From: Armatimonadota bacterium
GTDB lineage: Bacteria > Sysuimicrobiota > Sysuimicrobiia > Sysuimicrobiales > Humicultoraceae
Direction: 5' to 3'
Assembly (NCBI GenBank): GCA_031081715.1
Contig: JAVHMA010000001.1
Location: 31,285 to 95,284, forward strand
Length of the DNA stretch: 64,000 bases
Below the pieces are notes generated by a model, which did no database searches, had not been told where the DNA came from, and saw nothing but the letters and a program-made list of their open reading frames with translations. The position numbers were made by a program, and so were the translations under genes. Within the stretch, counting starts at the first letter, position 1, and every line of letters begins with the position of its first letter. Positions 17,144 to 26,128 of the stretch are shown one piece after another.

Positions 17144-17164
17144 GGCGGCGGGCATGGCGCCGCC
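17144..17164 (+). terminator. Hairpin after pilin B (possible attenuator)
   Basis: GGCGGCG (17144-17150) pairs perfectly with CGCCGCC (17158-17164) around a seven-base loop, 38 bases after the pilin B stop and before the next gene on the same strand. No T-tract follows, so it is at best a partial terminator or an mRNA-stabilising 3' structure that would keep pilin mRNA more abundant than the downstream transferase message. Confidence 0.4.
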
Positions 17165-17203
17165 GGTTGACGGTGCCCTGCTCGGAGGCTCACGATAACC
17201 ACC

Positions 17204-18745
17204 ATGGAAGTTCCCGCGATCCGCCCAGAGGCGCGTGCGTTGCGGGTGTCCCTCGTCGCGCCCCGCGCCGCCGCGCTGCTTGCGGCGCTTGCAGTGGTCA
17301 TGGCCGCCGCGGTCCGGCTCTATGGACTCACGGACAAGGCCTTGTGGTTCGACGAGACCGTGAGCGTACTCTTCGCGCGCATGCCCATCGGCCGTATGCT
17401 GGCGGTGCTGCCGGCGAACGATCCGCATCCGCCGCTGTACTACCTGCTGCTGCACGGCTGGATCGGATGGCTGGGGGATGGTGAGGCCGCGGTCCGTTGG
17501 CTGTCCGTGCTGATCGGCGTTGCCGGGGCAGGGCTCACCTGGGCGTTCGGGCGTCGGGTCGCCGGGGAGGGGCCGGCACTGGTCGCGTCAGCGCTCGTGG
17601 CGGTGGCGCCCTCGCAGGTCGCGGCCGCGCAGGAGGCGCGCATGTACGGCTTGCTCGCGCTGACCACGCTCGCGTCCTGGTGGGCCTTGTGGCGGGCCAC
17701 CGGGCCGGAGCGCGGGTCTGGCGGGGCGTGGGTGTCCTATGCGCTGGCCACGGCCGCGATGCTCTACAGCCACTACTACGGCGCTTTGGTGGTCGCGTCG
17801 CAGGTCGCGTTTCTGGTCTGGAAAGGTTTGAGCGCCGTGGAGTGGCGTCGGGCAGCGTGGGCCGGTGCCGGCATAGCAGTCCTGTTCGCCCCGTGGCTAC
17901 CGTCATTCACGGCGCAGCTCGCCGGCGGCCGCGGGTGGCCCGCGCACCGGCCGCCCCTCACGCTGGGCGCCCTGCCCGACGCGCTCGTGGCGATGACCGT
18001 CGGGCAGCCGCTGCTGCGCGGCGGCCCCGTGGAGTTCGAGGTGCCGGGCGCGGCGCTGCTGGGGGGCGTCGGATTCGCCGCGGCGGTGGCGCTGGGCGCG
18101 TACGCGCTGCGCGACGTCCGCCTGGCGCGCGAGCGCCGCGGGCTGCTGCTGGCCGGTGCGCTCGGGCCGCTGGTGCTGGCCTTCGCCGTCTCGCTCGGTG
18201 TGAACGTGTTCGCGCGGCGCTACCTGCTGGTCATCACGCCGTTCGTGGCGCTGCTCGTGGGCGCGGGCGCCGCGGCCCTCGCTACCCGCGGTGGCTGGCG
18301 CGCCGCCGCGGCCGCCGCGCTCGCGCTCCTGGTGCTCGCGCCGAACGTGGCCGGCACCGTGGCGTTCGCCCGCCAGCCCCGGCTGGACACCTTCGACTGG
18401 CGGCTGGTCGCGCGGACGCTCGCGGCGCAGGCGGCCGAGGGCGACGCGATCGTGCTGCTCCCGGGGTTCTCGCGCATTCCACTCGACTACTACTATCGCG
18501 GCCCGCAGCCACGTCTGGCGCTGGTGCCCGATGGCACCGACGTCGTGGCGGACGACGGCGCACGCCTGCCCGAGGTGACGCAGCGGCTCGCGGCGCACCG
18601 ACGCGTGTGGCTGCTGACCGCGCCCCCGGTGCCCGCCGCGGTCGAGGCGCTGGCGTCCGCGCTGATCGCGCGAGGGTATGCGGTCGCGCGCATCGAGCAG
18701 GTGAACGCGGCGACGTTCGTGCTGCTGGAGGCGAAGTCGCGGTGA
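17204..18745 (+). CDS. ArnT-like (GT39-type) membrane glycosyltransferase
   Basis: 513 residues from ATG 17204. Polytopic. LWFDETVSVLFAR near residues 48-60 places the Asp-Glu pair in the first outer loop, followed by NDPHPPLYYLLLHGWI, both typical of this superfamily. QEARMYGLL near residue 146 is another family landmark. The C-terminal portion is soluble (DWRLVARTLAAQAAEGDAIVLL) and resembles that of the enzyme at 13151-14686, with which it shares the overall layout. Its stop overlaps the start of a DPM1-like enzyme (GTGA), suggesting that the latter makes the lipid-linked sugar used by this and the following transferase. Placed directly after pilin B. Confidence 0.82.
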   Translation: MEVPAIRPEARALRVSLVAPRAAALLAALAVVMAAAVRLYGLTDKALWFDETVSVLFARMPIGRMLAVLPANDPHPPLYYLLLHGWIGWLGDGEAAVRWLSVLIGVAGAGLTWAFGRRVAGEGPALVASALVAVAPSQVAAAQEARMYGLLALTTLASWWALWRATGPERGSGGAWVSYALATAAMLYSHYYGALVVASQVAFLVWKGLSAVEWRRAAWAGAGIAVLFAPWLPSFTAQLAGGRGWPAHRPPLTLGALPDALVAMTVGQPLLRGGPVEFEVPGAALLGGVGFAAAVALGAYALRDVRLARERRGLLLAGALGPLVLAFAVSLGVNVFARRYLLVITPFVALLVGAGAAALATRGGWRAAAAAALALLVLAPNVAGTVAFARQPRLDTFDWRLVARTLAAQAAEGDAIVLLPGFSRIPLDYYYRGPQPRLALVPDGTDVVADDGARLPEVTQRLAAHRRVWLLTAPPVPAAVEALASALIARGYAVARIEQVNAATFVLLEAKSR

Positions 18746-19494
18746 CCGACGCGTCGGGCGTGTGGATCGTGCTGCCGGCGTACAACGAGGCGGCCGGGCT
18801 GCCCGAGCTGCTGCGGGCCGCGGAGGCCGTGGGACGCGGCGCCTGGCACGTGGTGGTGGTGGACGACGGCAGCCAGGACGGCACGGCCGACGCGGCGCGC
18901 GCGTTCGCCGGCCGCCTGCCCGTGCACGTGCTCACGCATGCGCAGAACCGCGGGCTCGCCGCGGCGATCCGGACCGGCTTGGAACACGCCGCCCGGGCGG
19001 CCGCACCCGGCGACGCCATCGTGACGATGGACGCCGACAACACGCACCGGCCGGAGCAGATCCCCGACCTGCTCGCGGCGCTGCGGGGCGGGGCCGAGGT
19101 GGTCATCGCCTCGCGCTACGCGCCCGGCGCGCGCCAGGCCGGCGTGCCGCGTCACCGCGCGCTGCTCGCCGCCGGGGTCGGGTGGCTGCTGCGGCGCCGC
19201 TTTCGTTTGTCCGGCGTCCGCGACTACTCGTGCGGTTACCGGGCCTACCGGGCCTCGCTGTTGCAGCGCGCGATGGCGGTCTACGGCGATCGGTTCATCG
19301 AGGCGCGCGGCTTCGTGGTCATGACCGAGTTGCTCGTCAAGCTGGCGCGGTTCGGGCCCCGGGTCGTGGAGGTGCCGCTTGATCTGCGCTACGATCGCAA
19401 GGTGGGCGCCAGCAAGATGCCGACGGCGGCGACGATCGCGGCCTACCTGCGGCTGATGGCGACGGCCGGGCCGGCGGCGCGGAGGGACGCGTGA
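18742..19494 (+). CDS. GT2 polyprenol-phosphate glycosyltransferase (DPM1-like)
   Basis: 250 residues from GTG 18742 overlapping the previous stop by 4 bases. GT-A fold: IVLPAYNEAAGLPELL at the start, VVVVDDGSQDGTAD (about 33-46), MDADNTHRPEQIPDL with the metal-binding DAD (about 95-97), and SGVRDYSCGYRAYR. No C-terminal membrane helices are present. Family members transfer mannose or glucose from a nucleotide sugar to undecaprenyl or polyprenyl phosphate on the cytoplasmic side. Sandwiched with 4-base overlaps between two membrane transferases, it most likely supplies their donor. Confidence 0.88.
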   Translation: MTDASGVWIVLPAYNEAAGLPELLRAAEAVGRGAWHVVVVDDGSQDGTADAARAFAGRLPVHVLTHAQNRGLAAAIRTGLEHAARAAAPGDAIVTMDADNTHRPEQIPDLLAALRGGAEVVIASRYAPGARQAGVPRHRALLAAGVGWLLRRRFRLSGVRDYSCGYRAYRASLLQRAMAVYGDRFIEARGFVVMTELLVKLARFGPRVVEVPLDLRYDRKVGASKMPTAATIAAYLRLMATAGPAARRDA

Positions 19495-21269
19495 GCGCGA
19501 CCGGCGGCCAGCCGCGGCCGGGCGCGGCGCTGGCGGTGCTGGCGCTCTGCGCGGCGACGTTTGTGGCCGCGGCGTTCCTGCTCAACCGCGAGGGCGGCTT
19601 CTGGTCGCCCGACTCGGCGCTTCGCTACGTGCAGGTGGAGAGCCTGCTGCGCAGCGGGTTCCGCGACGCGTCGGTACCCTATCCCGCCGCGGAACTCGAT
19701 CCCGCCGGCCGGTTCTTTCCGGCCAGCGCGTGGTTCCACTTCCGGCGCGACGGCCGCGACTACCTCTCCTACCCACCGTACTTCCCGGCCGCAAGCGCGG
19801 TGCCGTACCGGGTGCTCGGGCACTACGGCCTGATCGTGCTCCCGGTGCTCGGCGGGCTGCTGGCCGTCTGGGCGACGTTCGCCGCGCTGCGCACGCTGGT
19901 ACCTGAGCTGGCCGCGTGGGGCGCCGCAGCCGTGGGATTGGCCACGCCCCTGCTCGTCTACAGCGGGTTGTTCTGGGACCACAGCCTGGCCGCGGCGCTC
20001 GGCGCCGGGGCGTTCGCGCTCACGGCTGTTACCCTGGCGCGCGGCGAGGAGGCACGGGTGCGCGCGCTGCTGGCCGCGGGCGCGCTGCTCGGGCTCGGGT
20101 TCTGGCTGCGCAACGAGATGTACCTGCTCGCCGTCGCCGTGGGGCTGGCTTGGCTCGCCACGTGCGCCCCGCGCCAGCGCGCTGGCGTGGTGCCGCTCGC
20201 CGTCGGGGTCGCGCTCGCGGCGCTGCCGGTCTGGCTGATGAACCTGCGCCTGTTCGGCAACCCCATGGGATGGAAGGCAGGGGGGCTCGTGGCCGGTCGC
20301 TCCGCCGAGGTAGCGCAGGCGGTGACGGGCACCGGCACCGTCGGCTGGCTGGCCGAGCGCGGGGCGAACCTGTATCATGTGCTCTTCGCCCTCGACTTCA
20401 CCACCATTTTCGCGGACGCGCCCGGCATCCCGCCGCAGGCCGTCACCGCCGGGCTGCTGGTGGGCGGATTCCTCGTCGGTGCAGCCTGGCTGTTCCGCGC
20501 CGGCGGGCAGCGCCGGGCGCAGCGCCTGCTGGCCGCGGGCGCGCTGGCCGCCTCCGCCGGGGTGCTATTCGCCGCTTCCGGCCGGACGCCGCTCGCTGGC
20601 CTGTTGCCCGCGGTGCCGCTCGTCGTGCTCGCGGCGCTGCCGGCGCGGTGGGACCGCTGGCAGCGGTTCGTGGCGGTCGCCTGTGCGCTGTACGTCGCGG
20701 CCGTGGTCACCACCGGCTCCCACGCCGGGCTGCAGTGGGGGCCACGCTACCTGCTGCCGATCGTGCCCGCGCTGGTGTGGCTCGCCGCGACGGCGCTGCG
20801 CGACGCCCGCGCCGCGGCGCCGGAGCTGTGGCCGTCGCTGCGGACCTCGGCGGGCATCGTGGCGGCGCTAGGCGTGCTCGTGCAGGCCGCGGGCCTCGAC
20901 CACGTGAGCACCGTGACCACGAACAACGTGCGCGCGTTGGCCGTCGTGCGCGCCGCGCCTTCGGACGTCGTGGCCTCGGCGATCGGTTACCTGCTGATGA
21001 GCGCCGGGCCGATCTACTTCGAGAAGCGGCTGATGCTGGTGGACACCATCGAGGACCTGGAGGCGCTCGTGCAGACGCTGGCGGAACGTCGGGTGCCCGA
21101 GTGGACGTACGTGCCGCGCTCCGGGCCGGACTTCGACCCGCGCGTGGTGGCGGGGTGGACCGCGCCGGACGGGTGGCGGTACCTGCCGGTGCGGGACCGG
21201 CTGCCGTATGCGAACCTGCGGGTGGTGACCTTCCGGGGTGCGCCGGTGCCAGCCAGCGCGGCACGGTAG
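19491..21269 (+). CDS. Polytopic membrane glycosyltransferase, GT39-like (paralogue of 14810-16570)
   Basis: 592 residues, GTG 19491 overlapping the DPM1-like gene. It aligns by eye with 14810-16570 from the first loop (GFWSPDSALRYVQVESLL) to the tail (YFEKRLMLVDTIEDLEAL, VPEWTYVPRSG). There are ten or more hydrophobic segments, with LRNEMYLLA and LQWGPRYLLPIVPALVWL as shared landmarks. A donor of lipid-linked type is assumed because the DPM1-like gene is translationally coupled to it. The two paralogues may decorate different pilins or place successive sugars. It ends a four-gene unit that starts at pilin B. Confidence 0.7.
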   Translation: MSATGGQPRPGAALAVLALCAATFVAAAFLLNREGGFWSPDSALRYVQVESLLRSGFRDASVPYPAAELDPAGRFFPASAWFHFRRDGRDYLSYPPYFPAASAVPYRVLGHYGLIVLPVLGGLLAVWATFAALRTLVPELAAWGAAAVGLATPLLVYSGLFWDHSLAAALGAGAFALTAVTLARGEEARVRALLAAGALLGLGFWLRNEMYLLAVAVGLAWLATCAPRQRAGVVPLAVGVALAALPVWLMNLRLFGNPMGWKAGGLVAGRSAEVAQAVTGTGTVGWLAERGANLYHVLFALDFTTIFADAPGIPPQAVTAGLLVGGFLVGAAWLFRAGGQRRAQRLLAAGALAASAGVLFAASGRTPLAGLLPAVPLVVLAALPARWDRWQRFVAVACALYVAAVVTTGSHAGLQWGPRYLLPIVPALVWLAATALRDARAAAPELWPSLRTSAGIVAALGVLVQAAGLDHVSTVTTNNVRALAVVRAAPSDVVASAIGYLLMSAGPIYFEKRLMLVDTIEDLEALVQTLAERRVPEWTYVPRSGPDFDPRVVAGWTAPDGWRYLPVRDRLPYANLRVVTFRGAPVPASAAR

Positions 21270-21273
21270 GTCT

Positions 21274-22140
21274 ATGCCCCACGCTGCTTCTTCCGCCAGG
21301 GTGAACGTTCCCAGGACGGTGATCGCGCCGTCGCGGGGCTGGTGGTCGGTGAATCTCGGTGAGCTCTGGGCGTACCGCGAGCTCATCTACTTCCTCACCT
21401 GGCGTGACATCAAGGTGCGCTACAAGCAGACGGCCATCGGTGTCGCGTGGGCGATCTTGCAGCCGCTGGCCATGATGGTCGTCTTCACGATCTTCTTCGG
21501 CCGGCTGGCCCGCGTCCCATCGGACGGCGTGCCCTATCCGCTCTTTGCGTATGTTGGTCTGCTGCCCTGGCAGCTCTTCTCGCGCACCATCACGGAGTCG
21601 ACGAACAGCCTGGTGACGGACCAGCGCCTGATCACGCGCGTCTACTTCCCGCGCGTCATCGTGCCCATCGCAGCCACGATGGCGGCGGTGGTCGACTTTC
21701 TCGTGGCGTCGGCACTGCTTGGGGGGTTGATGACCTACTACCGGGTCGTGCCCGGCGCGACCGTCCTGTGGCTACCGGTCTTCGTACTGTTGATGCTGGT
21801 GACCGCGCTGGGCGTCGGCTTCTGGCTGTCGGCGCTCAACGTGGAGTACCGTGACGTCGCGTACGCGGTGCCGTTCCTCAATCAGTTCTGGTTGTTTCTC
21901 ACGCCTGTGGTCTACCCGACGAGCGTCGTGCCCGAAGCATGGCGTGTTCTCTACGGGTTGAATCCCATGGTCGGCGTGGTCGAAGGATTCCGGTGGGCGC
22001 TGCTCGGGGTAGGGCAGGGCCCGTCGCCGGCCGTGGCCGGGTCGGCGGTGGTGGCGGTGCTGCTCTTCGCCAGCGGTTTGGTGTGGTTCCGGCGGCGGGA
22101 GCGGACGTTCGTGGATGCCATCGGGTCAGGTGGCCGATAG
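21274..22140 (+). CDS. wzm: O-antigen/polysaccharide ABC transporter permease (Wzm type)
   Basis: 288 residues from ATG 21274; a GTG at 21301 is an alternative. ABC-2 permease of the Wzm/RfbA type: an N-terminal segment ELWAYRELIYFLTWRDIKVRYKQTAIGVAWAILQPL (given here only as landmark WRDIKVRYKQT), then six hydrophobic segments and ALNVEYRDVAYAVPFLNQFW before the last pair. It forms the channel through which a finished, lipid-linked polysaccharide crosses the inner membrane. It pairs with the ATPase just downstream (1-base gap). The presence of this exporter and absence of Wzx/Wzy in the cluster indicate ABC-dependent polysaccharide synthesis. Confidence 0.93.
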   Translation: MPHAASSARVNVPRTVIAPSRGWWSVNLGELWAYRELIYFLTWRDIKVRYKQTAIGVAWAILQPLAMMVVFTIFFGRLARVPSDGVPYPLFAYVGLLPWQLFSRTITESTNSLVTDQRLITRVYFPRVIVPIAATMAAVVDFLVASALLGGLMTYYRVVPGATVLWLPVFVLLMLVTALGVGFWLSALNVEYRDVAYAVPFLNQFWLFLTPVVYPTSVVPEAWRVLYGLNPMVGVVEGFRWALLGVGQGPSPAVAGSAVVAVLLFASGLVWFRRRERTFVDAIGSGGR

Positions 22141-22141
22141 C

Positions 22142-23467
22142 ATGAGCGACATCGCCATCCGCGCCGAGGGACTGGGGAAGCGCTACCGCATCGGCCATGC
22201 GCTGCGGTACAAAGCGCTCCGCGATAGTCTAGCCGACGTATTCACTGCGCCCCTGCGGCGCTTCCGTGCACGTGGCCGTCCGGACGGGGCGGTGCAGGAC
22301 GCTGAGGAGGCCACGATCTGGGCGCTCAAGGACGTATCCTTCGAGATCCCCGTCGGCGCGGTTGTGGGCATCATCGGACGGAACGGGGCTGGGAAGAGCA
22401 CGCTGTTGAAGGTCCTGTCCCGCATCACCGAGCCTACCGAGGGCCGTGCCGAGATCCGGGGACGGGTAGGGTCGTTGCTCGAGGTGGGGACGGGGTTCCA
22501 TCCCGAGCTCACCGGGCGGGAGAATGTCTACCTGAACGGTGCGATCCTCGGGATGCGCCGCCGGGAGATCGAGCGCAAGTTCGACGAGATCGTGGCGTTC
22601 GCCGAGGTCGAGCGCTTCATCGACACGCCGGTGAAGTACTACTCGAGCGGGATGTACTTGCGTCTCGGGTTTTCCGTCGCAGCCCATCTCGAGCCAGAGA
22701 TCCTACTTATCGACGAGGTCTTGGCCGTCGGTGATGCGGCGTTTCAGCGCAAGTGCCTGGACAAAATGGACAGCGTGGCGCGGGAGGGGCGCACCGTAGC
22801 GTTCGTGACGCACAATCTCGGCGCTCTGCGACAGCTGTGTCCGGAGACGCTCTGGGTTGACCGGGGGCGCATCGCCCTGCGCGGCGGCACGGCGCAGGTC
22901 GTGCAGGCGTATCTGGAGGCGGCGCAGGCTCGTCGGGCGGAGTTCGTTGCCGAAAGCCGACAGCGCGGGCGTACGGAAGCAGTCGTTCTGCGCCGGGTTG
23001 CGGTTACGGATCGCGGCGGCGCGATAGTGGAAGCGGTCGCCAGCGAAGAGGACGTCTACGTGCGCATTGAGTACGAGGTTGCGGCTGCCATCGCGAGTGC
23101 GCGCGTCGGCCTGCGCCTGCACGCGGGCGACGGTACTCTGGTGTTCACTTCGAACGACACTGATCCGAGCGGTGAGGGGGTCCCTCGGAGCCCTGGCATC
23201 TATGCAAGTGTGTGCACGATCCCTGGCAACCTGTTGAATGAAGGGCAATACTACGTGACCGTTGCCTGCGACCGACCGATGCAGGAGATCGTCTTTGTTC
23301 AGGAGCATGTGGTGGCGTTTAGCGTGTACGTGGGGGGAGGAGTAGGAGGCGCCGTTCGTGATGGGCGACGGGGAGTGGTCCGGCCTCCGCTGCAGTGGAC
23401 CGTTCGGAGCTTGGCAGAGGACGGTGGCAAGCTTCGAGCGGCGTCGGCCATGGACGTGGGCGGGTGA
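22142..23467 (+). CDS. wzt: O-antigen/polysaccharide ABC transporter ATPase with carbohydrate-binding C-domain (Wzt type)
   Basis: 441 residues from ATG 22142. The first 240 residues are a Wzt-type nucleotide-binding domain: Walker A GRNGAGKST, an N-terminal insertion rich in Arg before it (residues 35-60), signature SSGMYLRLGFS, Walker B ILLIDEVLAVGD. The C-terminal 180 residues form a beta-sandwich domain of the Wzt_C type, which in known O-antigen exporters recognises the modified end of the glycan (RIEYEVAAAI, LVFTSNDTD). The length above 400 residues separates it from teichoic-acid-type TagH. It suggests that the exported chain carries a terminal cap, possibly placed by the methyltransferase next door. 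Confidence 0.93.
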   Translation: MSDIAIRAEGLGKRYRIGHALRYKALRDSLADVFTAPLRRFRARGRPDGAVQDAEEATIWALKDVSFEIPVGAVVGIIGRNGAGKSTLLKVLSRITEPTEGRAEIRGRVGSLLEVGTGFHPELTGRENVYLNGAILGMRRREIERKFDEIVAFAEVERFIDTPVKYYSSGMYLRLGFSVAAHLEPEILLIDEVLAVGDAAFQRKCLDKMDSVAREGRTVAFVTHNLGALRQLCPETLWVDRGRIALRGGTAQVVQAYLEAAQARRAEFVAESRQRGRTEAVVLRRVAVTDRGGAIVEAVASEEDVYVRIEYEVAAAIASARVGLRLHAGDGTLVFTSNDTDPSGEGVPRSPGIYASVCTIPGNLLNEGQYYVTVACDRPMQEIVFVQEHVVAFSVYVGGGVGGAVRDGRRGVVRPPLQWTVRSLAEDGGKLRAASAMDVGG

Positions 23468-23470
23468 GCG

Positions 23471-24268
23471 ATGGATGAGCTTCATCTGCTCCTCGACCAC
23501 TATCCTGGCGCCCCCTGGCTTGCCCTGTTGAGAGCCATCGAGGTCCGGAAGTTTGCATGTGTTCGCGGACTTTGCAAGCCCCCCGTGCTTGACCTCGGCT
23601 GTGGCGACGGGCGTGTGGCCTCGATGGCGTTCGAGACTCCTCTCGACGTTGGGCTGGATGCCGACACTTCGGTGCTGAATCGGGCGGCTGTGCAAGGTGC
23701 GTACCGAGTCTTGGTAGCGGCCGATTCACGGCGCCTTCCGTTCGCCGACGGGTGCTTTCACACGGTTTACTCCAACGGTGCTCTGGAGCACATGGACGAC
23801 CTCAACGCGGTCCTCGCTGAGGTCGCGCGGGTCACAGCCGTCGGCGGTGCTCTGGTCGCGCTCGTACCGTCCGCCAAGTTTCGCGTTCCGGTTGGCATCT
23901 TGGGCAAGCTGATGGGGCGCCGGGTGTGGGAGGCTTTCAATCGGCTGCACAACCACGTGAATCTGCTAACGTCGGAAGAGTGGTGCCGCTACCTGGAGTC
24001 ACACGGACTCCGGGTGAGGGAAGTTCGGAGCTACGGGGGGCCCGCCGTGGCGGGGTACGTGTCGACGCGGGACCTGTGGAGTAAGGTGCACCTGACGGCC
24101 ACTTGGCCGGTCGTTCGTTTTGCTCACGGCGGCAACCTGGGGCGGTTCATGCCTCCGAGCTCGCGGGCGGCGCTTCAACGACTCTTTGACGACGACGGCG
24201 CTGGACGTGATGGGTACTGGCTTCTGGTCGTTGCGGAGAGGCGGGCTTTGACGGCACGTCTGGGATAG
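23471..24268 (+). CDS. Class I SAM-dependent methyltransferase (polysaccharide cluster)
   Basis: 265 residues, starting 3 bases after wzt. Motif I is PVLDLGCGDGRVASMAF (about residues 42-58), motif II region LDADTSVLNRAA, and a motif IV equivalent FHTVYSNGALEHMDD. The glycine-rich loop and acidic residue bind S-adenosylmethionine. The C-terminal half has WCRYLESHGLRVREV and a short hydrophobic region. In wzm/wzt clusters such enzymes methylate the growing or terminal sugar; a chain-ending methyl cap recognised by Wzt is a known arrangement, so that role is plausible but unproven. Base composition of 22.2-24.3 kb looks less GC-rich than the rest. Confidence 0.85.
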   Translation: MDELHLLLDHYPGAPWLALLRAIEVRKFACVRGLCKPPVLDLGCGDGRVASMAFETPLDVGLDADTSVLNRAAVQGAYRVLVAADSRRLPFADGCFHTVYSNGALEHMDDLNAVLAEVARVTAVGGALVALVPSAKFRVPVGILGKLMGRRVWEAFNRLHNHVNLLTSEEWCRYLESHGLRVREVRSYGGPAVAGYVSTRDLWSKVHLTATWPVVRFAHGGNLGRFMPPSSRAALQRLFDDDGAGRDGYWLLVVAERRALTARLG

Positions 24269-24305
24269 CTGGGCCACCGGCGTCCTGAGACCGTGGAGGC
24301 ATTGG

Positions 24306-24833
24306 ATGGAGTCGCCATACATGCCGGAGGCATTCATGCGCCGCTTGGCGCGTGTGGGGCCGGGAGCGGAAGTGTACCGGTGGGCCTTGATCCTCAGACC
24401 CGAGGTGGTCGAGGTCGGAGAGGGGGCGCGAATCGACGACTATTGCCGCCTCGAGGGCGGTACCGGCCTGAGGATCGGCCGGTTCGTCCACATCTCGTCG
24501 TTCGCCGGCATCCTGGGGGGTGGTGGTGCGGACATCGGGGACTACGCGTCGATCGGGCAGGGTGCGCGAATCGTCACCGGTACGGGGCATGCCCGCGAGG
24601 CGCACTTCCCCGCGGCGATGCCGGAGGGCGATCCGTTCCACCGGACCAGGGGCCGGACCGTGCTCGGTTCGTACAGTTTCGTCGCGGTCAACGCGGTGGT
24701 GCTGCCGAACGTGAACCTGGGCGAGGGCGCTGTGGTGGCCGCTGGGGCGGTCGCGACGCGAGACGTGCCGCCGTGGACCATCGTCGCCGGGGCACCGGCC
24801 CGGGTCATCGGCGAACGACGGAGGCCGGGCTGA
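24306..24833 (+). CDS. Hexapeptide-repeat (left-handed beta-helix) acyltransferase
   Basis: 175 residues from ATG 24306. Repeated [LIV]-G-x-x-x-x units form a left-handed beta-helix: EVGEGARIDDYCRLEGG, RIGRFVHISSFAGILGG, DIGDYASIGQGARIV, and VLPNVNLGEGAVVAAGAVATRDVPPWTIVAGAPARVIG, the last being the typical C-terminal end of O-acetyltransferases and N-acetyltransferases of this class (given as landmarks). GTGHARE contains the His expected at the active site. It would transfer an acetyl or related group to a sugar, perhaps the amino-sugar made by the DegT enzyme two genes on, or act as O-antigen O-acetyltransferase. Confidence 0.88.
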   Translation: MESPYMPEAFMRRLARVGPGAEVYRWALILRPEVVEVGEGARIDDYCRLEGGTGLRIGRFVHISSFAGILGGGGADIGDYASIGQGARIVTGTGHAREAHFPAAMPEGDPFHRTRGRTVLGSYSFVAVNAVVLPNVNLGEGAVVAAGAVATRDVPPWTIVAGAPARVIGERRRPG

Positions 24834-24841
24834 GGAGCCGG

Positions 24842-26128
24842 ATGGGCCGTCTACGTATCGCCCTCAGTGCCGAGGTCTCGCCGGAGAGCGGTGTGGGCGG
24901 CGTCAGCAGCGTCGTCGCCGGGCTCGTGGCAGCCTTGGGGAGGCTCGACGGCCCAGAGGAGTACCTGGTCATCACCTCGTGGCAGTCGCCCGCTTGGATC
25001 GCACCGCACCTCGGCGCCAATCAGCGACTCGTCATCGCGCCGCGCCCTCTGCAGGACCGGGCCAAAGCGCTGCTGGGGGGGTTGCGGCCTGCGGCCGCCA
25101 GGCTCAGGCGGCGCGTCGTACGGACAATGGCCGCACCCCGCCCGGTCCGAGTACCGGTCTCCGATGGTTTCTATGAGGGGCTCTCCTGCCAGGTCATCCA
25201 CTTTCCTTTTCAGGTGTTCGCGATCTGCGCGCTGCCGACGATCTACAACCCACACGACCTCCAGCACCTGCACCACCCGGAGTTCTTCTCGCCAGGGGTG
25301 CTTGCGTGGCGTACGACAGTCTACCCCGCCGGATGCCGCGCCGCACACACGGTCGTTGTCGCGTCGGAGTGGGTCAAGGAGGACGTGCTGCGGCACTTCG
25401 AGATTCCCCGCGAGAAGGTGCAGGTCATTCCGTGGGCTCCTCCGACGCAGGTTCACCGGCCGCCGACCGACGAGGACCTAGCCGAGGCACGAGGCACCTA
25501 CGGCCTGACAGAGCCATTTGCGTTCTATCCCTCGGTGACATGGCCGCACAAGAACCACCTGCGCCTCCTGGAGGCCCTCGCGCGACTCCGCGACCGTGAA
25601 CAGCTACGGGTGCGCTTGGTCTGCACCGGGTTCAAGAACGATCACTGGCCCGTGATTGAGCGCCGGATCGAGGCGCTCCGGCTCGGCGGCCAGGTGCAGT
25701 TCCTCGGTGTCGTACCTGCCCTTCACCTGAGGGCGTTGTATAGACTCGCCCAGTTTGTTGTGATTCCGACCCTGTTCGAAGCCGCCAGCGGACCGCTGAT
25801 GGAAGCCTGGGAGGATGGTGCACCTGTGGCGTGCTCCAACGTGACGTCCCTTCCGGAGCAGGCCGCGGACGCGGCGCTGCTGTTCGATCCTCTGTCCGTC
25901 GACGTGATCGCGCGCGCGGTGGCGCGCATGGCCACCGACCCCGGGCTTCGCGCAGATCTGGTTCGCCGTGGGGCACGGCGGCTTCGCGACTTTAGTTGGG
26001 AGCGCACCGCGAAGGCCTACCGGGCCGTCTACCGCCGCGCCGCCGGGCGACCGCTCACCGAGGAAGACCGATGGCTGCTGTCGTGGAACTGGATGCGGGA
26101 ACCCACAGCCTCCGGGCCGCCGTCGTGA
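24842..26128 (+). CDS. GT4-family glycosyltransferase
   Basis: 428 residues from ATG 24842, 8 bases after the acyltransferase stop. N-terminal Rossmann-like half with VGGVSSVVAGLVAAL (substrate-side glycine loop) and YNPHDLQHLHHPEFF; C-terminal half with AFYPSVTWPHKNHLRLLEAL, VQFLGVVPALHLRALY and IPTLFEAASGPLMEAWEDGAPVACSN. The final motif is the GT4 E-x7-E, here EAASGPLME, which binds the nucleotide sugar. Probably adds a sugar to the lipid-linked O-antigen chain at the cytoplasmic face. Its stop overlaps the next start by 4 bases. Confidence 0.9.
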   Translation: MGRLRIALSAEVSPESGVGGVSSVVAGLVAALGRLDGPEEYLVITSWQSPAWIAPHLGANQRLVIAPRPLQDRAKALLGGLRPAAARLRRRVVRTMAAPRPVRVPVSDGFYEGLSCQVIHFPFQVFAICALPTIYNPHDLQHLHHPEFFSPGVLAWRTTVYPAGCRAAHTVVVASEWVKEDVLRHFEIPREKVQVIPWAPPTQVHRPPTDEDLAEARGTYGLTEPFAFYPSVTWPHKNHLRLLEALARLRDREQLRVRLVCTGFKNDHWPVIERRIEALRLGGQVQFLGVVPALHLRALYRLAQFVVIPTLFEAASGPLMEAWEDGAPVACSNVTSLPEQAADAALLFDPLSVDVIARAVARMATDPGLRADLVRRGARRLRDFSWERTAKAYRAVYRRAAGRPLTEEDRWLLSWNWMREPTASGPPS

